This document shows positions 44,601 to 54,572 of a DNA stretch of 64,000 nt, one piece after another. Numbering within the stretch: position 1 is the first letter of the stretch; each line of letters opens with the position of its first letter. The translations under genes were made by a program, and so were the position numbers. Location of the stretch: positions 248,001 through 312,000 of the forward strand of contig MBPM02000022.1 of NCBI GenBank assembly GCA_001695595.3, given 5' to 3'. This DNA is from Plasmopara viticola (lineage: Eukaryota; Oomycota; Peronosporomycetes; Peronosporales; Peronosporaceae). Under the pieces are notes generated by a model, which searched no databases, was not told where the DNA came from, and saw nothing but the letters and a program-made list of their open reading frames with translations.

Positions 44601-45800
44601 CCGCTATGACCGCCGGTGGTGAGCGATCGGCCACCTGGATCCTTGATAGTGGAGCCAGCTCGCACATGACCACGGATCGTGATGATTTTTCGGAGTACTT
44701 TTCGCTTACAACATCAATCGAGATCATAGTGGCAAGTGGCCAGCGGGTTGCCGCCATGGGCATGGGTACCGTGCGAATTAATTTTACCGGAGGCGTGCGT
44801 GTGAAATTGAAGGATGTTCTCCACGTTCCAAAATTGGACAGAAAGCTACTGTCGGGTCCCGTACTCATGTCTAGGAATCACGCTTTGCAGTTCGACAGGA
44901 CCGGTGCCTCCATCTCGCTCAACGGCAGTGTTGTTGTTCAACCCCCTCGGATTTGGAAGCTGTACGCTTGTGAAATGAAGTACAGAACGGAAGGCAACGC
45001 GTATACGGCAGTTGATGTTGCGTCAAGTGATAAGACCTACGAAGTAATCCACGCGCACCTTGGGCACGTCTCCGATGCCAAGCTGAAGCTAGTTGCTCGA
45101 ACGTGCGATGGTGTCCCCCCTACAACTTTGTTCGGATCGGATGGTGGTGTTTGCGGTGGCCGTACGCAAGGAAGAATGACCACGAAAGCGTTCGCGCACC
45201 AATCAGGTAGCGAGATAAAGACAAGTTGCCCATTCGAGATTGTGCACACGGATGTGATGGACGAAGTCCAAGGGTGGTTCGGCATACATCGTGGTCTTCG
45301 TGGACGACTTCAGCCGAGTGGTGTTCGTCTATTTCATCAAGCAAAAGTCTCAAGTGTTCGATTGCTTCAAGGCATTTTGCACTTAGGTTGAGGTGCAATA
45401 CGGCTGCAAGGTGATGTATGTTCGTAGTGACAACGGTGATGAGTATGTAAGCAAGCGCTTCGGCAAGTTCTGCGCGTCCAAAGGGATCATTCGACAAACG
45501 AGTTTGCCACACAGCCCGCAGCAGAGTGGGATCGCTGAGCGTATGAACCAGACACTCGCTGACATGGCCCGATAGATGCTATACTACATGCAAGTAGACC
45601 GTGTGCAGTGGGCTGAAGCATTTCGGACCGCAGCTTACATTGTCAACCGTATCCCGAATACCGCGCGACCGGATCAGAGCCCCCTCGAAGTATTGACCGG
45701 AAACATCTACGTACATGTTGAGAAGACAATCGTAGGAAAAGTCGACCCTCGAGCTCACCGTTGCCTCTTCCTCGGATACGCCGATGGTTCGAAAGCGTAG
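44601..45800 (+). pseudogene. Copia element 2: protease and integrase, frameshifted
   Basis: The protease motif WILDSGASSHMTTD lies near 44636-44677, in the same open frame as the knuckle. The integrase zinc region (HAHLGHVSDAKLK) lies near 45050 and the first catalytic aspartate string (FEIVHTDVMDEVQGWFG) near 45235. Then a frameshift occurs. The catalytic core continues at 45393-45575 with VRSDNGDEYVSKRF and ends in HSPQQSGIAERMNQTLADMA. It meets a TAG at 45573 and goes on at 45576 in the same frame. Confidence 0.9.
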
Positions 45801-47112
45801 ACTACTACGACGAGCGCGTCGTGAATCCGCGGTCGATGCATCTGGATGAGCGACTACCAGCTACGTTTTATGCTGTCAGTAATGACTCAAGTTGCTTCTT
45901 TTGGGTGTTTAGCATCGACGATCACGATGCTGTGATGTATACTCCGCTACCGCGACCAGTGAAAAAGAGCGACATGGTGCAACTGCGGATGTCGACGATG
46001 CCGCCGACGTCGCCACCCGTTCCTACTGATGCGCTGGAGAGGTGGAGTAACAGCCAGATGCAAGTTGTCCAGCTCATCAGTCCTGCTACTGCTACCGAAA
46101 ATTCACAGACGCAGCTCGCCCAGCGTCCTGATTGCGGTGTCGTCCCGCACTCACAACATCCAAGTCGATCGATTGGTGGCCCCGCCATCATGGTCCAGCA
46201 TCTTAACCCGAGCCGTGACCTCATCCGTGCTGCCGCAAGTGGTCCGAGCGCACCGTCAGTACTTATCTCTCATGGTGTTGGTGCTGGTGTTGATACCGGC
46301 GTCGATGCATCAGAGAATCGCATTGTGTTCAGTGCTGGTTCCATTCGCCCTCGGTCGATCACGTACGAACAACCGCGTCTGCTGACTGATGAAGACATGC
46401 CGTTGCATCTTGGTGGCGCTGAAATTGGCGATGAGCTAGATTCAATATGCAAGCAACCACGCCTGGACAAGTACGAAATTGCATTAGCTGTGTCTGAGCT
46501 GCCTCCATCATATGCTGAAGCAATGGCGGCCCCCGACGCTCCACAACGGAAGGAAGCTTTTCGCGCTGATATTCGATTGATTGTGCGGAACCACACGTGG
46601 GCTATGGTGCGGCGAACTCAAGGCAGCAAAGTGATCGGATGCAAGGGGGTGTTCGCGAAGAAGTACGACGAGAATGGAGTGGCGAAGCGCTACAAGGCAC
46701 GTCTGGTCGCTCGAGATTTTAGTAGACTCGCGGCATAGACTATACCCACATATACTCGCCAGTAGCAAGCATGAACACGACCCGGGTCTTTCTCGCATTG
46801 TGCTGCACTCGACACCTCATGGTTCGCCAGTTTGACATCGAGACTGCGTTTCTATATGGCGAGCTTGATGAAACGGTATTAATAGATCACCCTGAAGGAA
46901 TGGATGTGCCGCCGGGATTGGTTTGCAGACTCCGCCGCAGCCTCTATGGACCCAAGCAAGCTGCAGCCGTGTGGCACCGTACCATCCGCGACGCATTGGA
47001 ATGCTGCGGTAAGTGTGCTTCGCTACCTCTAGGCCACTGCTTCGATCGACATCCACTACATGGCAAAGGACAAGAGTATCGCGACGTAGTGCGACGCGAA
47101 CCGGGGCGATGA
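45761..47112 (+). pseudogene. Copia element 2: reverse transcriptase N-terminal half
   Basis: A 325-residue stretch covers the integrase-RT linker and the transcriptase start (GSKVIGCKGVFAKKYDENGV, RYKARLVARDFSR). It is cut by a TAG near 46737 and resumes at 46771 with QFDIETAFLYGELDETVLI and GLVCRLRRSLYGPKQAAAVW. After about 47010 the transcriptase homology ends abruptly, before the expected YVDD strand. Confidence 0.9.
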
Positions 47113-47149
47113 TAAGGAGACGCAACGCTCGACGTCTGATGTGATGGTG

Positions 47150-47537
47150 AAGATGGCTTGCGGTCCGATCATCAACAAGAGCAAGCGTCAAGCGACCGTC
47201 TTGTTATCGTCTGCAAGCCGAGTACATGGCTCACGCACTTACCACTCAAGAAGTACTTTGGCTGCGTTTCCTCCTCGCAGAGATGGGTGTGAACGTGTCT
47301 AGTGCGTCGACAGTCGGCGATTAGTATGGCCACCAACCACGGATACACTCCACGCGCCAGCACATCGACCTCCGAGCTCACTTCGTCTGTGACCACGTCG
47401 AGAAGGGCAGCATCAAGGTGGAGTACGTACCATCGGAGTCTCAGCTGGCGGATATGTCAACGAAGGCCATTCCGACGCCGCGCTTCGTGGAGCTTCGTGA
47501 TGCATGCGGACTTTTGGACTGCCAAGTTGAGGGGGAG
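47150..47537 (+). pseudogene. Copia element 2: RNase H remnant and polypurine tract
   Basis: In shifting frames it carries the RNase H strings EYMAHALTTQEVLWLRFLLA (about 47221-47280) and RQHIDLRAHFVCDHVEKGSI (about 47357-47415), then TKAIPTPRFVELRDACGLLD. It ends in the purine run GTTGAGGGGGAG that adjoins the 3' LTR. Confidence 0.85.
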
Positions 47538-47782
47538 TGTAACGACTTCTAATTGGGTGACTGTCAATTTGACATCCAAGAGTGTTGGTCACATTCTAGA
47601 AAGTGTGCGGCAACAGCAACAAGTTAAGATTACGTTGTAGTGAAAGCAAGCCTAGTAGTGCGGAGTGTGTTTCTGGAACGTCGAGACAAAAGTACACCTG
47701 GCAACGAGTAAGTAAGAGCAGGCAATTTGCTTTATTCGTGTGAATTTACTATTCATTTTGCACTGCGACGATCAAGTTGTCA
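47538..47782 (+). repeat. 3' LTR of copia element 2
   Basis: 245 bp from TGTAACGACTTCTAAT to CAAGTTGTCA, so it keeps the canonical TG...CA ends. It shares CACATTCTAGAAA, AGCAAGCCTAGT, GGCAACGAGTAAGT and CATTTTGCACTGCGACGATC with the 5' LTR. Confidence 0.88.
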
Positions 47783-48778
47783 AAATTAGTACGACCGAAG
47801 AAGAAGCTTGTTAAGGTTTTGAGAAAGCCTGCGACAAAATTTTCTTATTAAAGCAGAAAAGTCGTGTAGCAGCGCTGCATTTGGTTTGCAGAGAAGTATA
47901 AATTAGACGTGAGACCGAACACGTTGATAAGATCTTGATAGCGAGCGATCCGTGACGGGGTCAACGGCGTCTAGACGCCAAATTGAATCGTGAAAGTTTC
48001 GCAGATGTTAATTCGTGAAGTATGATCTGTATTATCACATTGTACATTTAGATGGTGCTTTCCTCGGAGCACGCGCATAGTGCACAGGGGAGAGTGAAGG
48101 CATCTTCACATGCTGTACTGGTATACGCGTTTAATTTACGGGCATACAAACATCCGTTGTCACCATGTGATGCACGAGAGAGTGTCAAATAGTAGTGTTT
48201 TACAGGAGCTGTAATGGATACGCTGTAAGCTACACTACATTTAGGCTGGCCTAAATCAGCAAAGACAAACTGTTTGATATGAGAAGTCGTATAACCTTTT
48301 ACCTCCGAATAATGTTTGGTTGCGTTCCCCTTTGTTAAAGTTGGTGTATCAGTATTCGCTTTGCAAAACCATGTGAATATCAACTTTCAGAGGACGGCAA
48401 TGGCACCGGACGTCTGGAATATCTCTCTCAATAATTGTCTTCTTGGACAAGTTCGTTTTTAATATTTGCTGCGCGCAAGAACCGTCTTGACGTCGTCTGC
48501 TTCACTGGCTTGTGGTACGAGTAACAAGCCAGGTATTACTGCTTGCATTCTTCAACCCGGTACAAATACGGTACTGTGTTTTGTAAGGTCACATTATCCA
48601 TTGTTTTGAATTAAAGGTCTATTGCTGTTTTTGACAAGGCTCGAATCAGATACCTGGTAAGAAGATCCGGTGACCGGAACTGGTCTTTTTAAACTCGCTC
48701 AGGAGCCGTATCCCTTTCATCAAAGGAGCTTCTATGCAGCCTTAAGCACCGTCTTGCACCATGGATTCTCGAAGCAAC
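47783..48778. other. Intergenic DNA upstream of the glucanase gene
   Basis: No gene recognised. A 111-codon minus-strand frame at 48048-48383 starts at TTG and shows no family resemblance. Confidence 0.4.
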
Positions 48779-48795
48779 CATCCATTTCTCAATTA
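48779..48795 (+). promoter_or_regulatory. Inr-like core promoter of the glucanase gene
   Basis: CATCCATTTCTCAATTAA closely fits the oomycete Inr/FPR core (CATTYYNCAWTT). It lies about 40 nt before the ATG at 48829 and supports that start. Confidence 0.6.
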
Positions 48796-48828
48796 ACTCT
48801 GTTGTCGTAAGACCCGTTGGCCTTGATA

Positions 48829-50178
48829 ATGTTGTCATCACTTCCGTGCCTCATCGCTGCAGCTGCAATGACAACAACGTCAGCCATCCCATTCGACGCC
48901 TTGGATGGTGCCAACATGGAGCGATTCATTGGCTCCGTGCAAGCTCATGGGGGCGAATTCACCGACCACGAGAAGACTCATCCGCAAAAAAAATCATTGC
49001 AACAGAACGTCTCGACCCACGTTCAGTACAGTATTCGCAATGGCGAGACACCGTGTAAGGGCGTAAACCTTGGCTCGTGGCTTGTAGCCGAGAAATGGAT
49101 GACTAACTCGGCCGACTTCTGGACGGGTACTCCTTACGCCTACAAAGGTGAGTACACTGCCATTGCTGAAGCCGATGATCCGGACCTTATCCGCTCCTAT
49201 TTTAAGCGCCACCACGCGACGTTCATCACAAAGAAAGACATTGCCGAAATTGCGGCAGCCGGCATGAACACCGTGCGAGTTCCGATTGGCTACTGGATTG
49301 TCGGCTTTGATCACAACGATCCGACTGGGCGAGCCGACTGGAGAGTCTACACGAAAGGCTCTTTAAAATATCTTGACAAGCTAATCACGGATTGGGCTAA
49401 AATGTACAATGTCGCGGTGCTATTGGACATTCACGCAGCCAAAGGATCGCAGAACGGTCGGGATCACTCGTCCCCGATCGTCGAAGGAATCGACTTCTGG
49501 GCCTCTGATCCTGCCAATGTCAACAACACTATTACTGCAGTGTCTTTTCTTGCCGATAGGTACAAAGATGAGGAAGCGTTCCTCGGCATCGGACTTTTGA
49601 ACGAACCTAACGGTACGACAACAACGGATGTCCTGTACGACTATTACGAGCGTGCGTACAAAGAGGTCCGTGCGAAGAATTGCGACTGCGTGCTGACTGT
49701 GGCACCTTTGCTGACCCAACAGGAACCTGAAGTTCTCACAAAATTTATGCGAGCTCCAGCGTATGAGAACGTGTGGGTTGAGTGGCACCCGTACTTTGTT
49801 TGGGGTCATGATGAGGAGTCGGACAAGGATTTGGTGGACATTAGCGTCAAAATTAATTTCCAAGACAAGGTCACAAAGTGGAATTCAATCCCGGGTCACA
49901 ATCGCCTCTTCTTTGGCGAGTGGAGCTTCGCTACTAACAACAAGTTCAAGAAGAATCCGGAATTGTTCTACGAGTTCGCACAAGAGCAGATCAAGGTAAT
50001 TAACCAAGCAGAAGGAGGCTGGACGTACTGGAGTTGGCGTATTTACGGGGATGAGACGAGCAACGACATGTGGTCACTGCGCGCGGTGCTGCGTGACGAA
50101 AAGCTTAGGGCCATTCTGTTTCCTTCAAGCAGCGACAACTTCTCATTGTTTGCTGAAAACCAGATGCAGAGGCTGTAG
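48829..50178 (+). CDS. Secreted GH5-type exo-beta-1,3-glucanase
   Basis: A 449-residue intronless protein with an N-terminal signal peptide (MLSSLPCLIAAAAMTTTSA). A propeptide-like region of about 55 residues follows, then a GH5 TIM barrel that starts GVNLGSWLVAEKWM (about residue 79). Other signatures are NTVRVPIGYW, the acid/base glutamate in LLNEPN (E259), VEWHPYF and the nucleophile glutamate in FFGEWSFA (E364). This is the layout of fungal and oomycete exo-1,3-beta-glucanases. They trim beta-1,3-glucan, the main oomycete wall polymer, during growth or host invasion. I use the ATG at 48829; the upstream in-frame TTG is not a likely start. The catalytic pair is intact. The exact bond specificity is inferred from the family. 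Confidence 0.92.
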   Translation: MLSSLPCLIAAAAMTTTSAIPFDALDGANMERFIGSVQAHGGEFTDHEKTHPQKKSLQQNVSTHVQYSIRNGETPCKGVNLGSWLVAEKWMTNSADFWTGTPYAYKGEYTAIAEADDPDLIRSYFKRHHATFITKKDIAEIAAAGMNTVRVPIGYWIVGFDHNDPTGRADWRVYTKGSLKYLDKLITDWAKMYNVAVLLDIHAAKGSQNGRDHSSPIVEGIDFWASDPANVNNTITAVSFLADRYKDEEAFLGIGLLNEPNGTTTTDVLYDYYERAYKEVRAKNCDCVLTVAPLLTQQEPEVLTKFMRAPAYENVWVEWHPYFVWGHDEESDKDLVDISVKINFQDKVTKWNSIPGHNRLFFGEWSFATNNKFKKNPELFYEFAQEQIKVINQAEGGWTYWSWRIYGDETSNDMWSLRAVLRDEKLRAILFPSSSDNFSLFAENQMQRL

Positions 50179-51892
50179 ACACTTCGGACGAGTTTTGTGT
50201 TAGGTAAACATCTGAAGCGTGCAGTGCATTAAGCCTCGAATCCCTGTGAGAAAACAATTTGAATACTAAGTTTTATAATTAAACCTCTCGTGATCTAGTT
50301 GAGTGAAAGGTTTAAGTCTAGTTGACAATACAATTTTTTACGTGCTGGAAAATTAAAAGTACTTGACAATCGGCAATTTAATGACGATGAACAAAGCAAC
50401 TTCGTGCCATAAAATTAAAAGAGCTTTTCAAAATCATTGCACTTTATGAAGCTTACCGCGACTGCATTTGGCTATGGCGCTCGATGAAGTTCACTCGCAC
50501 AAGACATGATAGAGAGCAAGCTCCATTTGATGTATTTGAAGGCAACAACAAGTCTTTTGCGCTGTTTTTCGGTGAGAACATCAACAAAGAGATCACGTAT
50601 ATTTCACAGTAAAAGAACTTCGGTAATGTAATAAAGTCTCGGAAGCATAACCCTGGTCACGGTCGGGTTATAATAAACGCTTTTCAGTAAAGATATATAA
50701 AAAATACACAAGTGGAGGCAGAGTCGTCACGCTATTGGGAAGTGCCAAATCTAGCTATAGTTTCTTTTGAGTGGATAGTGCTATGAAGCAGAGGCGCCAT
50801 GGCCTTCTTCAGTGCTTTAAAAGTTCAAAGTATAAATTTGGTGCTTTTTCCGAAAGGAGCACGTGATAGAACAGAGATGCTTCACAGGCGCGTAAGCCTT
50901 TCGTGAAGCGGCGCAGCTTTCCAGCTTTACAGAGCCGTTTGACTGGCTTTTTCAAGATTGACCGAAAGCCGTTGTGACTTAGAATCAGAGGCATGTGTGG
51001 CAAGTAGATTACGTGCGAGTTGAGATATGGTGGGAGTCCCGCTTTCGGATAATACGCTCGGCATAACATTATGTCAAAAGTGGGACTCCTCCGAGAACAG
51101 CAGTCTTCTATACACCAAATGAGCAAGCTGCGGCCTTACCTGACAATTGTAACCTTAGATGTTAAATTTTGAGCCGGTAACTCACTCTTCTAGAATTGAC
51201 TTTCAGATTTACCGTGTCTAGCAAGCATCCAAGAGCATGATGCAAGCCACTCTTATCTGTTACGTTTGTGACTCCGAGTGAGTTTACTTATCGGGATATG
51301 GAGCTATAAGTACGCGCGTAGTCGACGTAAGGTTGTATTTCTATTTAAACAAAAGCTTTTGAATATGTAACACAGGTAGTGTCTTTTGAAAATCTCTCGC
51401 GATGCGTGACGCAGACGAATGTACTGCACATGCCCACCCAAAAAGTCCTTTTGGATTCGTCGGGTCAAAAAAATAGTTGAACGAACCTCTCGCGGGATGG
51501 CGACTTGCGTTGGCAGCTGGTTGCACGGCCAATAGCTAGCGGCGCTGTCGATCTCAATTACTGGAGTCTCCTAATGAGTCTATGTCTATGTTTTTATCGC
51601 TCCTAGCTTTAGTTGGAACCTCGTCAAGAAGGGCATTCTCATAGATGCTTGAGAAGACCTGAAGTGTTGTACAAAACAGATTATAGAATTTGTAATTTAT
51701 GCACACTTCGATCCAACGAGACCGCAGATAGTAAAGAGACGCTCACCGGAAGATCACACATCTTCCTGCACACCTTTGCGTTGTGTGAAAAAATATCTTT
51801 GTTCCATTAATGATGCACCTCTTTTGCGCACCGTCCTATCATAAAGCATAGAATATTTGTCGATCTAGAAAAGAGACTGAATAGTGCCAGAT
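50179..51892. other. Intergenic DNA
   Basis: No gene recognised. A 105-codon minus-strand frame at 50809-51126 begins at TTG and has no family resemblance. Confidence 0.4.
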
Positions 51893-51905
51893 AACCAGTA
51901 TATCT
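51893..51905. repeat. Target-site duplication (left) of the LINE fragment
   Basis: AACCAGTATATCT, repeated exactly at 53054-53066 on the other side of the element. Confidence 0.85.
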
Positions 51906-53053
51906 TTTCGGAAAAGGTTGGGGTGACGCCCTCCTTCCAAGCGCGGGGGCTAAATGCTCGCGCGCTTCGGGCAGGTGCTCTCGGGCATCTGCAGGTCTCT
52001 AACGAGTCTCACCCTCGACGCGACGGTCTCCAGCACCAGGCCAAACCCCCCTTCCACGCCCTTAACCGCGCCAATCGCATCCGGATTGGCTCCTTTAATG
52101 TGAATTCTCTAGGTTCGAAGCGCAAGAAGCACGAAACACTCCCCGAAGATCTCCGGCGCTACCGCGTCGATATCCTTGGCCTCCGAGAAACCAAGATTTA
52201 CGATAGAGGTGAGCACCGCATTGATGACTTCCTTCTAACTCTGAAAAAAAAAAAAACGAAGCCAAGACCGAAGTCACCGAAATCCGCCGCCACTGCAACC
52301 CGTCGGGCGCCACTCGACACGCCCGATCCCGAGAAGAAACCTGGCACCACACTAAGAAGCTCGGAACACTCCTCGGCGATATTAAAGATCTATCCCGACG
52401 CAAGTCCCTGGCCACCCTCGCGCTCCACCGCCTCTGGTCCGTCTGGCTCCGCCCCACGTTCATCTCACCCAAGACACGCATTCGATTGTACAACACCTAC
52501 GTTCTACCGATTCTGCTGTACAACTGGGCTCTTACCAAGTCAGAGCTCCACGGCCTCGAGAGTTTCCATCGCCGCCAGCTTCGCTACGCTCTTGGCTATC
52601 GCTACCCCCGACCCATTTCGAATGCAAGACTCTACGACCTCTGTGATGAGCGGCCGCTGAGACTACGACTGACACAAGCTCGCTGGCGCCTGTTTGGCCA
52701 TGTACTTCGCCGCTATCCCGACATTCCAGCTGACCTCCAGATGCGTGCCTTCTTCTTCTCCACCGCAGCAAAATGGCGCGGACGTTCCCGCACCACGCTC
52801 CCCTCGACACTCGACCACAATCTTGTTTCCCGTGGCTCCGGCTTTCGACTCCGGACAGCACAAGACCTCGAAGTGGTACGTACCCTTGCACAAGACCGAA
52901 AGAAATGGAAGACCCATTTGACCTCGGTGCTGGATGCACTGCCCGCCGAACGAGACTCGACGTATGCGGACACCACTCTATGCCGTGGACTAGCCAGACT
53001 GAGCCTAGCACGTGCATAACTTGGCAACGCGATAACGTAATACATTACATTAC
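51906..53053 (+). mobile_element. Internally deleted non-LTR retrotransposon (LINE)
   Basis: A 1.15-kb insertion flanked by a 13-bp duplication and ending in a short (TACAT)-type tail (ACATTACATTACA). The 5' part encodes the start of an AP-type endonuclease (IRIGSFNVNSLGS, then RYRVDILGLRETKI, about 52078-52200). At about 52246, after a run of A, it jumps to the C-terminal end of ORF2 (KLGTLLGDIKDLSRRKSLAT, then YVLPILLYNWAL and the LRLTQARWRLFGHVLRR region). The whole reverse transcriptase catalytic domain is missing, so the copy could only have moved with help from an intact relative. Confidence 0.9.
52486..53019 (+). pseudogene. LINE ORF2 C-terminal domain remnant
   Basis: A 177-codon stretch beginning in YNTYVLPILLYNWALTKSE. 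It continues through the RRQLRYALGYRYPRPISN region and ends in TLCRGLARLSLARA. This is the conserved part after the reverse transcriptase in CR1/L1-like oomycete LINEs. It has a normal stop 34 bp before the target duplication. Confidence 0.8.
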
Positions 53054-53066
53054 AACCAGTATATCT
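53054..53066. repeat. Target-site duplication (right) of the LINE fragment
   Basis: AACCAGTATATCT, identical to 51893-51905. Confidence 0.85.
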
Positions 53067-53101
53067 CGATTCACCGCAATAATACTACAGTAATCTTGTA
53101 T

Positions 53102-54039
53102 ATGAAGATTACACCAATTACACCACTTAATAATATGCAAAGTCAAGCCATCACCATGTACAAGCGTGGCGTGCGCCGCGCCTCCACCGCCTACGTACAG
53201 CCTAATTGGCTTGAGAAAAACTGTGGCAACGTCCCAACCCATCCACGTATACTTGACAGCGAAGTCAGCAAGATGCTACGTGGTGGCCACGCCATTCAGA
53301 CCGCTAGTGCCAACTTGTTCGACGCCAAGGTGATTCTCGTCGCAGTACTTCATGTCTGAGAATTTTTATACAAATTTGTACATTCAGGCGGCGGACTTTC
53401 ACACTGTAAATGTATACTCCGCCACGCACTCTGAAAAGCTTAAGGTACACTAGATTTCTGTTCATGCAAGTAATAAGCGGAAGATTCAATGTGATATCTC
53501 GTAGGAGCTGCGCGATGCCGAAAATAAGGCATTACAACGCATCGACGAGGCTGTGCTCACAAAGGAGATGAGATTTCGGCCAAGTCTAGCGATCCCAGCA
53601 ATTAAATTATGCAGTTTTGCTGTCGGTACGTCTGCAGCAGTGTAAAGTAGGCATTTAATAGGTGCACTCTGAATGCTACTGCTGAACTCAAGGCTGCGCA
53701 TTGAGTCCGTTGGGGGATTCCATCAGTACGTCTTACGTAACGGGCGTCAAGATGGCGGCAAGCGAATATTACAACGACCAAATTCGAGAGATTCACGCCA
53801 ACAATCCAGACATGGTCGAGCTTAAGGAGGTACTTTGAAGTAAAGATGTCTTGATACGTGCTAAGAACTGATTAACTGATGTGCTGCAGCTATTTAAGGA
53901 GGCACGTGATGAAGAACAAGAGTTCGTGGATGCCCATACACCTGACATTTTGGCCCCAAACAAAGAAAGCCCAGACCCAGTGGCGACGTTCGCCAAGTTA
54001 TCTCTCAAGTTGCTGACTCAAGTCGCGTGTAAAATCTAA
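53102..54039 (+). CDS. COQ7-like protein with degenerate di-iron site
   Basis: join(53102..53329,53388..53444,53505..53625,53693..53829,53890..54039), 230 residues, four introns of 57-67 bp with good GT-AG sites. The basic N-terminus (MYKRGVRRASTAYVQ) could be a mitochondrial presequence. The body aligns with COQ7, the ubiquinone pathway hydroxylase. Matching strings are RGGHAIQTASANLF (where VDHAGE...IY stands), KLKELRDAENKAL, RFRPSLAIPAIKLCSFAVG, SEYYNDQIREI and FKEARDEEQEFVD. Of six iron ligands only two glutamates (E101, E190) seem kept: GHAIQ replaces HAGE, A104 the first ExxH histidine, K155/M156 the central glutamates and F193 the last histidine. It may be a non-catalytic paralogue, or a related ferritin-like protein. 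All frames are open. A LINE ends 35 bp before the ATG. Confidence 0.6.
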
Positions 54040-54121
54040 AATTGTCGCTCTGTTAATGCACCATATAATACGTTTTTTTTTTTAAATTAAGCGAATCTGC
54101 GGTCTTTCGCTGAAGTCGCAG

Positions 54122-54460
54122 TCACTCGGTTGATTTGAAAAGCAGCACGTAGTGCTGATCAGCGCGAAAGAAAAGGAGGTACTGGGTGTCGTACGCGATA
54201 GAGCATCCAAAGCCTTTACCCACGATGCAGTGCCAGGTCTGTCCGTACTTTTGGTCAAAGTATTTCTTCATTTCCGTGGCAATATCTTTTTCAATAGCGT
54301 TGGGTGTCGTCTGGAGAATTTGAGTTAAATACGTCACAGCCTCCTCCTTCATAGCGGTGCTTAACTCCAACCGCAAGATTGTAATCTTCGGGATCTTGCC
54401 AGAGCCACCGCCTTCTTGCGAACCTCCAGATAAAACCCCATCGTCGCCAAGAGGGCCCAT
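54122..54460 (-). CDS. Dynein light chain, LC8 (DYNLL) family
   Basis: 112 residues, no intron. After a Gly/Ser-rich N-terminal extension of about 25 residues, the LC8 fold is clear: KDIATEMKKYFDQKYGQTWH, then CIVGKGFGCSIAYD, and the final strand YVLLFKS. LC8 dimers bind short linear motifs in dynein intermediate chains and many other proteins and act as a hub in the cytoplasm or flagellum. The typical length is about 89 residues; the surplus is the N-terminal extension. Two details differ from canonical LC8: RVGRNFG is replaced by VGKGFGC, and an LRLELSTAMKEEA stretch replaces the usual N-terminal VIKNADMSEEMQ. It is therefore a diverged LC8-like member. It is tail to tail with the COQ7-like gene (82 bp between stops). 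Confidence 0.9.
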   Translation of the reverse strand: MGPLGDDGVLSGGSQEGGGSGKIPKITILRLELSTAMKEEAVTYLTQILQTTPNAIEKDIATEMKKYFDQKYGQTWHCIVGKGFGCSIAYDTQYLLFFRADQHYVLLFKSTE

Positions 54461-54572
54461 GGTGATAAATAATATGTTAGAGACGTCGCTTCACGTAAAT
54501 CTTGATATCCAATTTTTCAAAAAAATAATTTTTAAAAATGATTACTTTCTATCACTTCGTAATTTTCTAAAT

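Larger units (their letters stand above)
43506..47782 (+). mobile_element. Ty1/copia LTR retrotransposon, internally deleted (element 2)
   Basis: A 4.3-kb copia element on the plus strand, of a different family from element 1. Both LTRs are recognisable but diverged. Gag, protease, integrase and reverse transcriptase are present in order, broken by frameshifts and stops. The middle of the transcriptase (the YVDD strand) is missing between about 47010 and 47150, where the sequence jumps to the RNase H end. No target duplication is found. Confidence 0.9.

Noticed and set aside
48048..48383. 111-codon minus-strand frame
   Set aside because: Starts at TTG, has no early ATG and no family resemblance.
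50809..51126. 105-codon minus-strand frame
   Set aside because: Starts at TTG, with no promoter-like signal and no family resemblance.
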